Shown in pieces: positions 31,127-38,253 of a stretch of 38,253 nt of DNA. Position numbers and translations under genes: made by a program. Where the stretch lies: positions 1 through 38,253 of the forward strand of contig CAZCKC010000011.1 of NCBI GenBank assembly GCA_964499235.1, in the 5' to 3' direction. The notes beneath the pieces are model-generated. The model saw only the letters and a list, made by a program, of their open reading frames with translations. It had not been told where the DNA came from and did no database searches. How positions within the stretch are numbered: position 1 is the stretch's first letter; each line of letters starts with the position of its first letter. The stretch is from JAFGRR01 sp964499235. GTDB lineage: Bacteria > Planctomycetota > Phycisphaerae > UBA1845 > Fen-1342.

Positions 31127-31132
31127 TAAGCT
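31127..31132 (+). promoter_or_regulatory. -10 box TAAGCT, leaderless promoter of rsmG
   Basis: TAAGCT is followed by GCGTCG and then the rsmG ATG at 31139, with no Shine-Dalgarno. The hairpin at 31102-31126 lies directly upstream and no -35 is visible. Confidence 0.55.
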
Positions 31133-31138
31133 GCGTCG

Positions 31139-31843
31139 ATGGACCGTGACGCCCTCGCCAGCGCCGGCTTCGAGCTCGACGCCGCGGAGCACGCCCGCCT
31201 CGCCGCGTTCGTGCACCTGCTGTTGGCCGCCAACGAACGCATCAACCTGACCGCCACGCGCGACGTGGCCGCCTTCTGGGGTCAGCACGTCTGCGATAGC
31301 CTCGCGCTGCTGCCACTGATTCAGGAAGCCGCCCCGCGGACGCTGGCCGACATCGGCACCGGCGGCGGGTTGCCCGGCCTCCCGCTGGCCTGCGTCTGTC
31401 CCGACCTGCACGTCACGCTGATCGACGCCCGACAGAAAAAACTGGCCGTCCTGGATGGGATCATCGCCGCACTTGGCCTGTCGAACGCGACGACCTGCTG
31501 GGGGCGGGCGGAGGACCTCGCTTACGATCCCGCCCACCGCGAGCACTACGACGCCGCGACGGTGCGGGCGGTCGGCGACCTGCGGACGACGATCGAGTAC
31601 GCCGCGGGGCTCCTGAAGCCCGCCGGCCAGGCGTGGTTCTTCCGCAGCGTCCACCAGCTCGAGGACGATCTCGCCCGGGCGGAGCGGGCCGCGGGCCGCT
31701 GCCGGCTCTCGCTGATCGAGACCCGGACATACCGCCTGCCGGCGCCCCACGGCGAGCGCGCCGTCGCCGTCTACCGCAAGGACCGCCCCCTGCCGCCGAG
31801 CCTGCCCCGCCGCCAAGGCCGCCCGAAGAGCGACCCGCTCTAG
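31139..31843 (+). CDS. rsmG: 16S rRNA (guanine527-N7)-methyltransferase
   Basis: Methylates N7 of G527 in 16S rRNA; loss gives low-level streptomycin resistance in other bacteria. The 234-residue product has NERINLTATRD, the SAM-binding ADIGTGGGLPGLPLA, VTLIDARQKKLAVL, the TVRAVGDL active-site region and a C-terminal basic tail ending PRRQGRPKSDPL, as usual for RsmG. The GTGGGLPG loop and the KK after IDAR are characteristic. ATG at 31139 directly follows a leaderless-type promoter. In many bacteria rsmG (gidB) neighbours mnmG and parAB; here it does not. trmJ-like follows after 41 bp with its own -10 box. Confidence 0.94.
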   Translation: MDRDALASAGFELDAAEHARLAAFVHLLLAANERINLTATRDVAAFWGQHVCDSLALLPLIQEAAPRTLADIGTGGGLPGLPLACVCPDLHVTLIDARQKKLAVLDGIIAALGLSNATTCWGRAEDLAYDPAHREHYDAATVRAVGDLRTTIEYAAGLLKPAGQAWFFRSVHQLEDDLARAERAAGRCRLSLIETRTYRLPAPHGERAVAVYRKDRPLPPSLPRRQGRPKSDPL

Positions 31844-31872
31844 CCGACCGGGAAGCCGCCGCCGCGATCGAC

Positions 31873-31878
31873 TATCCT
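31873..31878 (+). promoter_or_regulatory. -10 box TATCCT, leaderless promoter of the TrmJ-type gene
   Basis: TATCCT, then CCGAGC, then ATG at 31885: again 6 nt and no Shine-Dalgarno. It lies in the 41-bp gap after rsmG. Confidence 0.55.
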
Positions 31879-31884
31879 CCGAGC

Positions 31885-32646
31885 ATGCTGGCGAACGTCC
31901 GCATCGTCCTGACCCGCCCCACCGGGCCGGCCAACGTCGGCGCGGTCTGCCGGGCCATGGCCAACTTCGGCTTTGCCGACCTCGTCCTGGTCGCACCCAA
32001 GCACCCGCTCAACCACCCGGACACGGTCGCCTACGCCACGCACGGCAAGCGCGTCCTCGACCAGGCCCGCGTCGTCGACACCATCGAGGACGCCCTCGCC
32101 GGCTGCGTGCGGAGCTTCGCAACCTCCGCCAAGCTCGGCCTCTTCCGCCGCCAGGCCTGCATGCCGCCCGCCGACGCGGCGGCCGAGCTCCTGCCCCTGG
32201 CCCAACAGCAGCCCGTCACGATCGCCTTCGGGCCGGAGAACTACGGCTTTCTCACCAAAGAACTCCTGCTCTTCGACCGGCTGATCACGATCCCGACGGA
32301 CAACACGTTCCCCGTCCTGAACCTCGCGGCCGCGGTCACGGTCTGCTGCTACGAGCTCCGCCGCACCTGGCTCCAGCAGGCGGACCACGACCCCTTGCCG
32401 ATGGCGCTCGACACCCCGCTGGCCCCCGACCAGCGCAAGCAGATCCTGTTCGACAAGCTCTTCACCGCCCTCGAGAAAATCGACTACTTCTCCGAGCAGA
32501 GCCCCGACAAGCTCAAGTTCGCCCTGCGGCACCTCTTCGGCCGCCTCGACCTGACGATCCACGAAGCCGACGTGCTGATCGGCATGGCCCAGCAGATCGA
32601 TTGGTACGCGCAGCATTACGGCCCGAAGAAGCCGTCGCCCGAATGA
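31885..32646 (+). CDS. TrmJ-type SpoU RNA 2'-O-methyltransferase
   Basis: 253 residues. The N-terminal SPOUT domain has IVLTRPTGPANVGAVCRAMANFG, LVAPKHPL, then TIAFGPENYGFLTKEL and IPTDNTFPVLNLAAAVTVCCYEL, corresponding to the three conserved motifs of the SpoU/TrmH class. A C-terminal helical tail (ILFDKLFTALEKIDYF ... HLFGRLDLTIHEADVLIGMA) is as in TrmJ, which 2'-O-methylates nucleotide 32 of tRNAs. The start is ATG 31885 six nt after a -10 box; the frame is open upstream into rsmG. TrmJ is the best guess because of this tail, but other SpoU substrates are possible. Confidence 0.88.
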   Translation: MLANVRIVLTRPTGPANVGAVCRAMANFGFADLVLVAPKHPLNHPDTVAYATHGKRVLDQARVVDTIEDALAGCVRSFATSAKLGLFRRQACMPPADAAAELLPLAQQQPVTIAFGPENYGFLTKELLLFDRLITIPTDNTFPVLNLAAAVTVCCYELRRTWLQQADHDPLPMALDTPLAPDQRKQILFDKLFTALEKIDYFSEQSPDKLKFALRHLFGRLDLTIHEADVLIGMAQQIDWYAQHYGPKKPSPE

Positions 32647-32658
32647 CCCGCCATGTGT

Positions 32659-32684
32659 TAGACTGCTTTTAGGCAGCAAGCCTA
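32659..32684 (+). promoter_or_regulatory. -10 box TAGACT and leader hairpin of the 32718 gene
   Basis: TAGACT (32659-32664) would start transcription near 32671. The leader of about 47 nt begins at or just inside a small hairpin, TAGGC (32670-32674) and GCCTA (32680-32684), and ends with the AGGAGG Shine-Dalgarno. No -35 was seen. Confidence 0.45.
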
Positions 32685-32717
32685 CCGATCGGCCGGTTGT
32701 GTTCGAGGAGGTCTGCC

Positions 32718-33914
32718 ATGTCACGCAGCCGATACCTTGCACTCGTCGCCCCGCTCGCGCTCTGGACCACACCGGTCGCCGACGGCGTGATGGCAGACAT
32801 TCCGCAGACCCGGCGACTGCTCGCCGAAGCCCGCGGCCGCATCGTCACGCCTGAGCAAGGCCAGCGGCTGCTCGCTTGGTTCACACAAAACGGCGGACCG
32901 CAAACCAACGGCGTCGAACAACCGGCACTGATCCACCTGGGTGTACTCGCGCATCTCACGCTTGGTGACGTCGCATCCGCTGAGAAGCTGCTCGAAGATG
33001 CCAACGCAGGAATCTCCTCAGCGGCGGAAACGCCGCAGGCCACGGCTGACGTCGCACTCGTGGCGGGCGACGCGCAGGCCGCCCTGGACGGGATTCAGCA
33101 CATCATTCCTGTGGCCGACACCAGCAAGCCGGATACCCAGCAATCGCGATCCGTTTACCGCGAGCTCCTCCGCAACGTCGGCGCCGTCTTCGAGCCGATC
33201 GAACTCGAGCTCGCCGACGGCAACCCGCTGACGCTGCCCACCCCCGGCCAGCCCGCGATCGTCGTCTTCTGGCAGCAGGCGGAGGCCCCCGATCCGGAGA
33301 TGGTCGCGGCGCTGACCGCCGCGGCCGCGACCGAGGCCGACGTCGAGGTCACGCTCCTGGCCGTCAACAGCGACAGCCAGAACACGCGCGACGCGGTCAT
33401 CGCCGCCCAGACCGGCTGGCCGGACCCGTGGCAGCACCACCTCGAGCCCCGCCCGATCCGCCCACCGCTGACGTTCCGCACGTTCGAAATCCGCCACCTG
33501 CCGGCCGTGGCCGTCCTCGATCGGGCCGGCGCCTTGCGGGCCGTCCTGCCAGCCGACGATCCCCGCGCCGTCTACGCCGCCCGCGCGGTCGTCCGCGAGA
33601 CGGCCGGCGACGTCCCCACCATCATCCCGGTCACCCGCGACGGCCAGCGCCCTGCGCTCCGGGGCCTCGAGGCACCGGTCGCCAGCGCCGAAGAACCGCC
33701 CGCGGAGCAGGCAGCGCCCGCCCCGCCGGCCACCGACGAGCCCACCGCCACCGACAGCGCCGAGGCCGACAAGCTCCTCCAGACCGCCCACTCGATGCGG
33801 CGGATGCGCAGTTACAAGCGGGCCCGCGAGCTCTACGAGGAGATCATTGAGAAGTACCCCGGCACGCCCCAGGCCGCCGAGGCCCGCGAGTACCTCGGCC
33901 GCCTGCCGCGCTGA
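32718..33914 (+). CDS. Secreted protein with thioredoxin-like domain lacking cysteines and a C-terminal TPR-like segment
   Basis: 398 residues from ATG 32718, with GAGGAGG about 7 nt upstream. A short signal-like N-terminus (MSRSRYLALVAPLALWTTPV ADG) is followed by a helical region (25-130) with tetratricopeptide character. Residues about 157-290 resemble the TlpA/AhpC thioredoxin fold: FEPIELELADGNPLTLP, AIVVFWQQAEAPDPEM, VTLLAVNSDSQ and the cis-proline region IRHLPAVAVLDRAGAL. However, the CxxC position reads QQAEAP, so no redox cysteines. After an Ala/Pro/Glu linker (318-348) comes one TPR-like unit (YKRARELYEEIIEKYPGTPQ, AAEAREYLGRL). Role unknown; probably a periplasmic binding or scaffold protein. 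Confidence 0.7.
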   Translation: MSRSRYLALVAPLALWTTPVADGVMADIPQTRRLLAEARGRIVTPEQGQRLLAWFTQNGGPQTNGVEQPALIHLGVLAHLTLGDVASAEKLLEDANAGISSAAETPQATADVALVAGDAQAALDGIQHIIPVADTSKPDTQQSRSVYRELLRNVGAVFEPIELELADGNPLTLPTPGQPAIVVFWQQAEAPDPEMVAALTAAAATEADVEVTLLAVNSDSQNTRDAVIAAQTGWPDPWQHHLEPRPIRPPLTFRTFEIRHLPAVAVLDRAGALRAVLPADDPRAVYAARAVVRETAGDVPTIIPVTRDGQRPALRGLEAPVASAEEPPAEQAAPAPPATDEPTATDSAEADKLLQTAHSMRRMRSYKRARELYEEIIEKYPGTPQAAEAREYLGRLPR

Positions 33915-33984
33915 GCCAGCGCGCTGCCCGCTCACTGCCGCCGGCCGCGTTTTCGGGGTGGTGTCCGCCGGCCGGCACTGTTGC

Positions 33985-33990
33985 TAAACT
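33985..33990 (+). promoter_or_regulatory. -10 box TAAACT, leaderless promoter of trpE
   Basis: TAAACT is followed by 7 nt (GCCGTCC) and the trpE ATG at 33998. There is no room for a leader peptide or attenuator if this is the only promoter. Confidence 0.6.
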
Positions 33991-33997
33991 GCCGTCC

Positions 33998-35542
33998 ATG
34001 CAACGCTATGCCCCCGATTTCGAGCATTTCAAACGGCTCAGCGGCAGCCATAACCGCGTGCCGATCACGGCCACGCTGATCTGCGACGAGCTTACGCCGG
34101 TCAGCGCCTTCGCCCGGCTGGAGCGCGGGGCGCAGCACGCGTTCCTGTTCGAGAGCGTAATCGGCGGCGAAAAGATCGCCCGCTACTCGTTCATCGGGGC
34201 CAATCCGCGGATCACCTTCGAGGCCACCCGCAACCACCTGCGGGTCTTCGACCACCAGACCCGGCAGACGCTCTTCGAGGGCGACGCCGACGACCCGCTG
34301 AAGGTTTTCGAGGACCACCTCGCCGGCTATCGCGTCGCCACCCTGCCGAATCTGCCGCGGCTGCTCGGCGGCGCGGTCGGCTTCGCCGGCTACGACGCGA
34401 TCCGCTACTACGAGCACCTGCCCGACAGCCCGGCCGACGACCGCCAGCTGCCCGACCTGCTCTTCAACGTCTACGACACGATGGTCGTCTTCGACCACGT
34501 CTACAAAACGGTCCTGCTGGCCGCCCACGCCGACGTGCCTGACGGCGCCGACGAAGCCACGCTCCGCCAGTGCTACGACGCCGCGGTCGCCAGCCTCGAC
34601 ACCCTCATCGCGACCATCGGCACGCCGGTGAACCTGGCCCCGGTCCAGATCGGCTACCCGCTGGAGCCGCTCAGCCGCTACGCCAGCAACTTCCGCCGCG
34701 AGGATTTCGAGCAGGCCGTCGAGAAATGCCGCGAGTACATCCGCGCCGGTGACATCTTCCAGGTCGTCATCTCGCAGCGGCTTCAGGTCGACACGCCCGC
34801 CGCCCCCTTCGACATCTACCGCGCCCTGCGGGTGATCAACCCCTCGCCGTTCATGTTCTACGTGAAGGCCCCCCAACTCACGCTCGTCGGCGCCAGCCCC
34901 GAGATCATGTGCCGCGTCGACAACGGCATCGTCACCAACCGCCCGCTGGCCGGCACCCGCCGCCGCGGCGCCACCGAGGCCGAGGACCGCCGCCTCCGCG
35001 ACGAGCTGCTCGCCGACCCCAAGGAGCGGGCCGAGCACGTCATGCTCGTCGATCTCGGCCGCAACGACGTGGGCCGCGTCTGCCGCCCGGGCTCGATCCA
35101 GCTCAGCGACGTGATGGAAATCGAGTACTACAGCCACGTGATGCACATCTGCTCGAACGTCAGCGGCGAGCTGGCGGGCGGGCGGAGCGCGTGGGACGCC
35201 CTCCGCGCGACCCTGCCGGTTGGCACCGTCTCCGGCGCGCCGAAGGTCCGGGCGATGGAGATCATCGACGAGATCGAGCCGACCCGCCGCGGGCCCTACG
35301 CGGGCGCCGTCGGCTACGTCGACTTCAGCGGCAACATGGACACCTGCATCGCGCTGCGGACGCTCGTGATCCAGCCCGGCGCCGACGGGATCCACCACGC
35401 CTTCATCCAGGCCGGCGCCGGCATCGTGGCCGACTCGGTCCCCACCCGCGAGTTCGAAGAAACGATCAGCAAGGCCAAGGGAATGCTGACGGCCATCGGC
35501 GTCGCCGAGCAGTGCTTCCTGCCCGCCCAAGCCGAGGCCTGA
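33998..35542 (+). CDS. trpE: Anthranilate synthase component I
   Basis: Converts chorismate to anthranilate with ammonia from the glutaminase subunit TrpG, the first step of tryptophan synthesis. The 514-residue product has the feedback-site element FLFESVIGGEKIARYSFIGA, GGAVGFAGYDAIRYYE, EKCREYIRAGDIFQVVISQR, SPFMFYVKAP, GASPEIM, RPLAGTRRRG, LLADPKERAEHVMLVDLGRN, DVGRV, HICSNVSGEL, LPVGTVSGAPKVRAMEIIDE and GNMDTCIALRT. These include the chorismate and magnesium residues. It resembles TrpE rather than PabB in its N-terminal element. trpG and other trp genes are not adjacent. The ATG at 33998 follows a leaderless-type promoter, and the gene converges on the ABC pair 7 nt away. Confidence 0.95.
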   Translation: MQRYAPDFEHFKRLSGSHNRVPITATLICDELTPVSAFARLERGAQHAFLFESVIGGEKIARYSFIGANPRITFEATRNHLRVFDHQTRQTLFEGDADDPLKVFEDHLAGYRVATLPNLPRLLGGAVGFAGYDAIRYYEHLPDSPADDRQLPDLLFNVYDTMVVFDHVYKTVLLAAHADVPDGADEATLRQCYDAAVASLDTLIATIGTPVNLAPVQIGYPLEPLSRYASNFRREDFEQAVEKCREYIRAGDIFQVVISQRLQVDTPAAPFDIYRALRVINPSPFMFYVKAPQLTLVGASPEIMCRVDNGIVTNRPLAGTRRRGATEAEDRRLRDELLADPKERAEHVMLVDLGRNDVGRVCRPGSIQLSDVMEIEYYSHVMHICSNVSGELAGGRSAWDALRATLPVGTVSGAPKVRAMEIIDEIEPTRRGPYAGAVGYVDFSGNMDTCIALRTLVIQPGADGIHHAFIQAGAGIVADSVPTREFEETISKAKGMLTAIGVAEQCFLPAQAEA

Positions 35543-35549
35543 GCCCGCG

Positions 35550-36251
35550 CTACGCGCTCGCCCGCTGGGGCGCTGCGTTTGGCTGGACCCGCCCGTCCAG
35601 CATGCGGATGACCCGTGCGGCCCGCTCGGCCACGCCCTGCTCGTGCGTCACTACGACCAGCGTCATGTCCAGCTCGGCCTGGATCTCAGCCAGCAGGTCG
35701 AACAGCCGGGCGCTGTTCTGCGAGTCAAGCGCCCCGGTTGGCTCGTCGGCCAGCAGGATCCGCGGCTGGTTCGCCAAGGCCCGCGCGATCGCGACCCGCT
35801 GGCGCTCACCACCCGAGAGCGTCGGCGGGCGGGCGTGAGCCCGTTCCGCCATCCCGACGCGGCTCAGCAGCTCATGCGCCCGCGCCACCTGTTCACGGCG
35901 GTCCTGCTGCCGCGTGAGCATCGGCACCTGCACGTTTTCCAGCGCCGTCAGCGTCGGGATCAGGTTGTGGAGCTGGAAGACCAGCCCGATGACCGTCGCG
36001 CGGTACGCATCGAGCGCCGCCGCCCGCAGCGTGTCGACCCGCTGGTCGGCCACGTGGACCTCGCCCTGGTCCGGCCGATCGATCCCCGCGATCATGTTCA
36101 GCAGCGTCGACTTGCCGCAGCCCGACGGCCCGCTGATCGCGACGAACTCCCCCGTCGCAACCGTGAGCTCCAGCGCGTCGAGCGCCACCACCCGGCCTTG
36201 AACAAAGGTCCGCGTCACGCTCCGGACGTCGATGATCGGCGTGTCACTCAT
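35550..36251 (-). CDS. ABC transporter ATP-binding protein, LolD/MacB type
   Basis: 233 residues. Walker A is GPSGCGKST (41-49), the Q-loop is in LVFQLHNLIPTLTALENV, the signature is LSGGERQRVAIARAL, Walker B is RILLADEPTGALD, and the switch His is in VVVTHE. The TLTALENV and TGALDSQNS segments are typical of the LolD/MacB/FtsE group of type VII transporters, which drive periplasmic work (lipoprotein release, efflux) rather than import. The start ATG overlaps the last 8 nt of the upstream permease gene, so they are a coupled pair. Confidence 0.93.
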   Translation of the reverse strand: MSDTPIIDVRSVTRTFVQGRVVALDALELTVATGEFVAISGPSGCGKSTLLNMIAGIDRPDQGEVHVADQRVDTLRAAALDAYRATVIGLVFQLHNLIPTLTALENVQVPMLTRQQDRREQVARAHELLSRVGMAERAHARPPTLSGGERQRVAIARALANQPRILLADEPTGALDSQNSARLFDLLAEIQAELDMTLVVVTHEQGVAERAARVIRMLDGRVQPNAAPQRASA

Positions 36252-37377
36252 AGCGGAGCGCCTCCGCCGGTGAGATCTGGGTCGCCCGCCAGGCCGGCAG
36301 CAGCGCCCCGAGTTGGCTCAGCACCACCGCCACACCCGCCGCCAGCGCAAACGTCGCCCAACCGTACTGCGGCTCGTTGAACTGGTTCGCCACCGGCATG
36401 AAACGCGTCAGCTCCGAGAGCAGAATACCGAGGACCGACCCGACAAGGCTCGCGAGCAGCCCCAGCAGCAACGCCTCGATCAGCACCATCCGCAGCACGC
36501 GCCCGCTCGACCAGCCCAGCGCCCGCAGCACGCCGATCTCGCGGGTCCGCTCCATCACCGTCATCCACATGGTGTTCATCACCACCACGCCGCCCACCAC
36601 GATCGACAGCGCTGAGACGATCCAGACCATCTTCTTCGCGATGTCCAGGCCCTGGTCGACGCGCGAGTACTCGGCCGCGTTCGTAATCGTCACCACGTTG
36701 CCGAGCTGGGACTCGACGCGATCGCGCACGACTTGCAGGTCCGCCCCCGCTTTCAGCTTCACCATAAAGGTTGTGACGCGATCCTCGCGGCCCGCGAATT
36801 CCTGGAGCCTGTCGAGCAGCATCACCGCGCCGCCGTTGAAGAAGCCGACTTCCGACTCGAACACGCCCACCACCTCGAACGTCTCGCCGACGATCTCGAT
36901 CTGGTCACCCACGCCCTTCTGCATGTTCTCGGACGCGATCGTCCCGAGGAGAACCTCGTGGGGGGCGGCCGGCCGGCGGCCTTCGATCGGCTCGTTCGAT
37001 TGCAGGATGAACTCGTCGGTCCGCAGCCCGAAAAAGAGCGTGAACACCTGCCCCTTGGTCGGCAGCGGGTGAAACAGCGCGCCGGCTACCCGCTCGATCC
37101 CGTCAGTCGACTGCAGCTTGGAACGCGTTTCCGATTCGGGCAGGCTGCTGAACACGTCGGCCGCGACCTGGCCTTGGTAGACCATCATGTCCGAGCCGCC
37201 GGTCTGGATCGCGGTCTCGAGCTGGGCGGTCAGCCCGCTCACGCTCGAACTGAACGCCACGATCGCCACCACGCCGAACGCCACGCCGATCACCGTTAGC
37301 AGCGAGCGCACCGGCTGGCGCACGATGTCGCGGGCGGTCATGCGCAGGAAGGACAGGCCGGCGGGTAACGTGCTCAT
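36244..37377 (-). CDS. ABC transporter permease, FtsX/MacB/LolC type
   Basis: 377 residues: one membrane helix near the N-terminus (about 23-44, SLLTVIGVAFGVVAIVAFSS), a periplasmic MacB-PCD-like domain of about 200 residues (YQGQVAADVFSSLPES ... TFMVKLKAGADLQVVRDRVE), then three C-terminal helices, the first after QGLDIAKKMVWIVSALS. The cytoplasmic coupling segment MERTREIGVLRALGWSSGRVL is characteristic of this class, as is the final PAWRATQISPAEALRYE. The usual substrates are lipoproteins, macrolides or peptides; none can be chosen here. No membrane-fusion (MacA) or outer-membrane gene is in the window. ATG 37377 is 6 nt after a TAGAAT box. Confidence 0.92.
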   Translation of the reverse strand: MSTLPAGLSFLRMTARDIVRQPVRSLLTVIGVAFGVVAIVAFSSSVSGLTAQLETAIQTGGSDMMVYQGQVAADVFSSLPESETRSKLQSTDGIERVAGALFHPLPTKGQVFTLFFGLRTDEFILQSNEPIEGRRPAAPHEVLLGTIASENMQKGVGDQIEIVGETFEVVGVFESEVGFFNGGAVMLLDRLQEFAGREDRVTTFMVKLKAGADLQVVRDRVESQLGNVVTITNAAEYSRVDQGLDIAKKMVWIVSALSIVVGGVVVMNTMWMTVMERTREIGVLRALGWSSGRVLRMVLIEALLLGLLASLVGSVLGILLSELTRFMPVANQFNEPQYGWATFALAAGVAVVLSQLGALLPAWRATQISPAEALRYE

Positions 37378-37383
37378 CGCCTC

Positions 37384-37412
37384 ATTCTAGGGCGACCCGG
37401 CGAAACTGGCCA
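37384..37412 (-). promoter_or_regulatory. Leaderless promoter of the ABC permease-ATPase pair
   Basis: On the reverse strand TGGCCA (37412-37407, 4 of 6) is followed by a 17-nt spacer, TAGAAT (37389-37384), GAGGCG and ATG at 37377. GAGG lies only 2 nt from the ATG, too close to serve as a Shine-Dalgarno. Confidence 0.6.
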
Positions 37413-37444
37413 CGCGATGCACGGCCCCGCCCGACGCACCGCAC

Positions 37445-38161
37445 TCAAACCAGGAATACCAGCGCCAAGTTGTACGCCGCGTGAGCGCCGGCCGCGATCC
37501 CGAACCCCCGTCCGCAGAACACCAGCGCCAGGTACGTCCCCGCCAGGAAAAAGTGCAGCAGCAGCACCGCCGACAACGGGTGCATCCCGATCGGTGTGAA
37601 ATGACACGCCGCAAACGCCCCCGCTGACATCACGATCGCCAGCGTCAGCGCCGGCCGCCCCGGCAGCCGCAGCCCATCCCGCAACCCCCACGCCAGTAAC
37701 GTCAACAGCGTCAATCGAAAGATGAGTTCCTCGTAAATTCCCGCCCCGATCGCCCACCAGGCGTCGCTGACCGGCCCGCCGACCATCAGCTGCGCTTGCT
37801 GGAAAAGCTGGCTCAACACCAGCAGCGGCACCGCCGCGACCACGCTCTCGACCAGCATCGCCGGCAGGTACCAGAGGTTCACCTCCCAGCGAAAACGCCC
37901 CAGGACGTGCCAAGACGCGAGCACCGTCAACAAGCCGACTGCTGGCAGCCAGCTGGCCGTCCCGCCGAACAACGCGAACAACCGCCGGAGCAGCGCGTGC
38001 GCAAGCAGTTCCTCGTCCGTCGCCGTCGTGTCGACCAGCAGCAACGCGCCAAACTCGTACGTCACCACCAGCGGCAGCAAAAACAGCAGCGCGTACAGCG
38101 GCTGCTGTGTCGCCAGCCAGTAACGCGACAACGCCGTCTGCGGGCCGAGCGCCACCGCCAC
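37445..38161 (-). CDS. CPBP-family intramembrane metalloprotease; N-terminus may extend beyond the window
   Basis: Polytopic membrane protein of the CPBP/Abi (CAAX protease and bacteriocin-processing) family. In the numbering from GTG 38161 it is 238 residues with about seven hydrophobic segments. The active-site motifs are Glu144-Glu145 with Arg149 (GIYEELIFR), His187 (FAACHFTPIG) and His227 with Asn231 (GAHAAYNL). No Shine-Dalgarno precedes GTG 38161, and the frame has no stop from there to the right edge; the extra residues (including RPALGIPRRKAGRPVEP) could be a basic cytoplasmic head. So the true start may be outside. Substrate unknown. It lies upstream of the ABC pair on the same strand, 67 nt away. 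Confidence 0.85.
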   Translation of the reverse strand: MAVALGPQTALSRYWLATQQPLYALLFLLPLVVTYEFGALLLVDTTATDEELLAHALLRRLFALFGGTASWLPAVGLLTVLASWHVLGRFRWEVNLWYLPAMLVESVVAAVPLLVLSQLFQQAQLMVGGPVSDAWWAIGAGIYEELIFRLTLLTLLAWGLRDGLRLPGRPALTLAIVMSAGAFAACHFTPIGMHPLSAVLLLHFFLAGTYLALVFCGRGFGIAAGAHAAYNLALVFLV

Positions 38162-38253
38162 ACCACCGGCGGACCCTGCCGCGGGTTCAACCGGCCGGCC
38201 GGCCTTCCGCCGCGGAATTCCCAGCGCCGGACGGTCTTTCGACGGAAAGGAGT

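Noticed and set aside
33932..35530. 532-codon reverse frame opposite trpE
   Set aside because: Val/Gly/Asp-rich shadow; trpE is complete with all motifs on the forward strand.
1..38253. tRNA, rRNA, CRISPR, insertion sequences, phage or toxin-antitoxin genes
   Set aside because: None was recognised: no clover-leaf with TTCGA-type loop at a plausible place, no regularly spaced repeats, no transposase or integrase motifs, and no obvious island of different base composition.

Overview
The window is GC-rich bacterial chromosome, most likely from a planctomycete of the Phycisphaerae type. The lineage call is inference. It rests on a type II pseudopilin that starts with the FTLIELLVVVAIISLLVS style of signal and ends in an H-X9-DG motif, on MqnD of the futalosine menaquinone route, on KdsA (so a Gram-negative envelope with KDO), and on many protein types that look planctomycete-like. 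No rRNA, tRNA, CRISPR array, insertion sequence or phage gene was seen. Genes are packed tightly, with no gap above about 230 bp.

Layout. 1-783 (-) folP, cut by the left edge; 953-2434 (-) gatA; a divergent promoter pair; 2660-5299 (+) pseudopilin, cysteine desulfurase and rsmE. 5411-6247 (-) kdsA, divergent from 6390-7481 (+), a CvpA-like membrane protein. 7701-11749 (-) holds recJ, mtnP, mqnD and a small lipoprotein. 11919-19363 (+) is a probable operon: unknown protein, large-cap HAD phosphatase/mutase, GH65 phosphorylase-type enzyme, ADP-ribosylglycohydrolase family protein, dprA. 19395-25200 (-) holds a giant coiled-coil Wzz-like membrane protein, an atypical RluA-type protein and a CdaA-CdaR (diadenylate cyclase-YbbR) fusion. 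25245-26057 (+) yggS. 26075-30014 (-) fused two-domain ABC permease, 2-hydroxyacid dehydrogenase, rlmN. 30133-35542 (+) ilvE, rsmG, TrmJ-type methyltransferase, secreted Trx-like/TPR protein, trpE. 35550-38161 (-) LolD/MacB-type ABC pair and a CPBP membrane protease.

Most genes are housekeeping: translation quality and rRNA modification (gatA, rsmE, rlmN, rsmG, trmJ-like), cofactors (folP, mqnD, cysteine desulfurase), amino acids (ilvE, trpE, dehydrogenase), and envelope (kdsA, Wzz-like, ABC exporter). The more unusual content is the CdaA-CdaR fusion with altered catalytic motifs, the Wzz-like protein with a cytoplasmic coiled coil of over 300 residues, and the sugar-phosphorylase/HAD/ARH operon.

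The strongest non-coding signal is a repeated arrangement at gene starts. A TANNNT -10 box lies exactly 6 (once 7) nt before the start codon of kdsA, the 11919 gene, rlmN, rsmG, trmJ-like, trpE and the 37377 permease, none of which has a well-placed Shine-Dalgarno sequence. That is the geometry of leaderless mRNA. Other genes here (prepilin, mqnD, mtnP, recJ, lipoprotein, dehydrogenase, 32718 gene) carry clear Shine-Dalgarno sequences, so two initiation modes appear to coexist.
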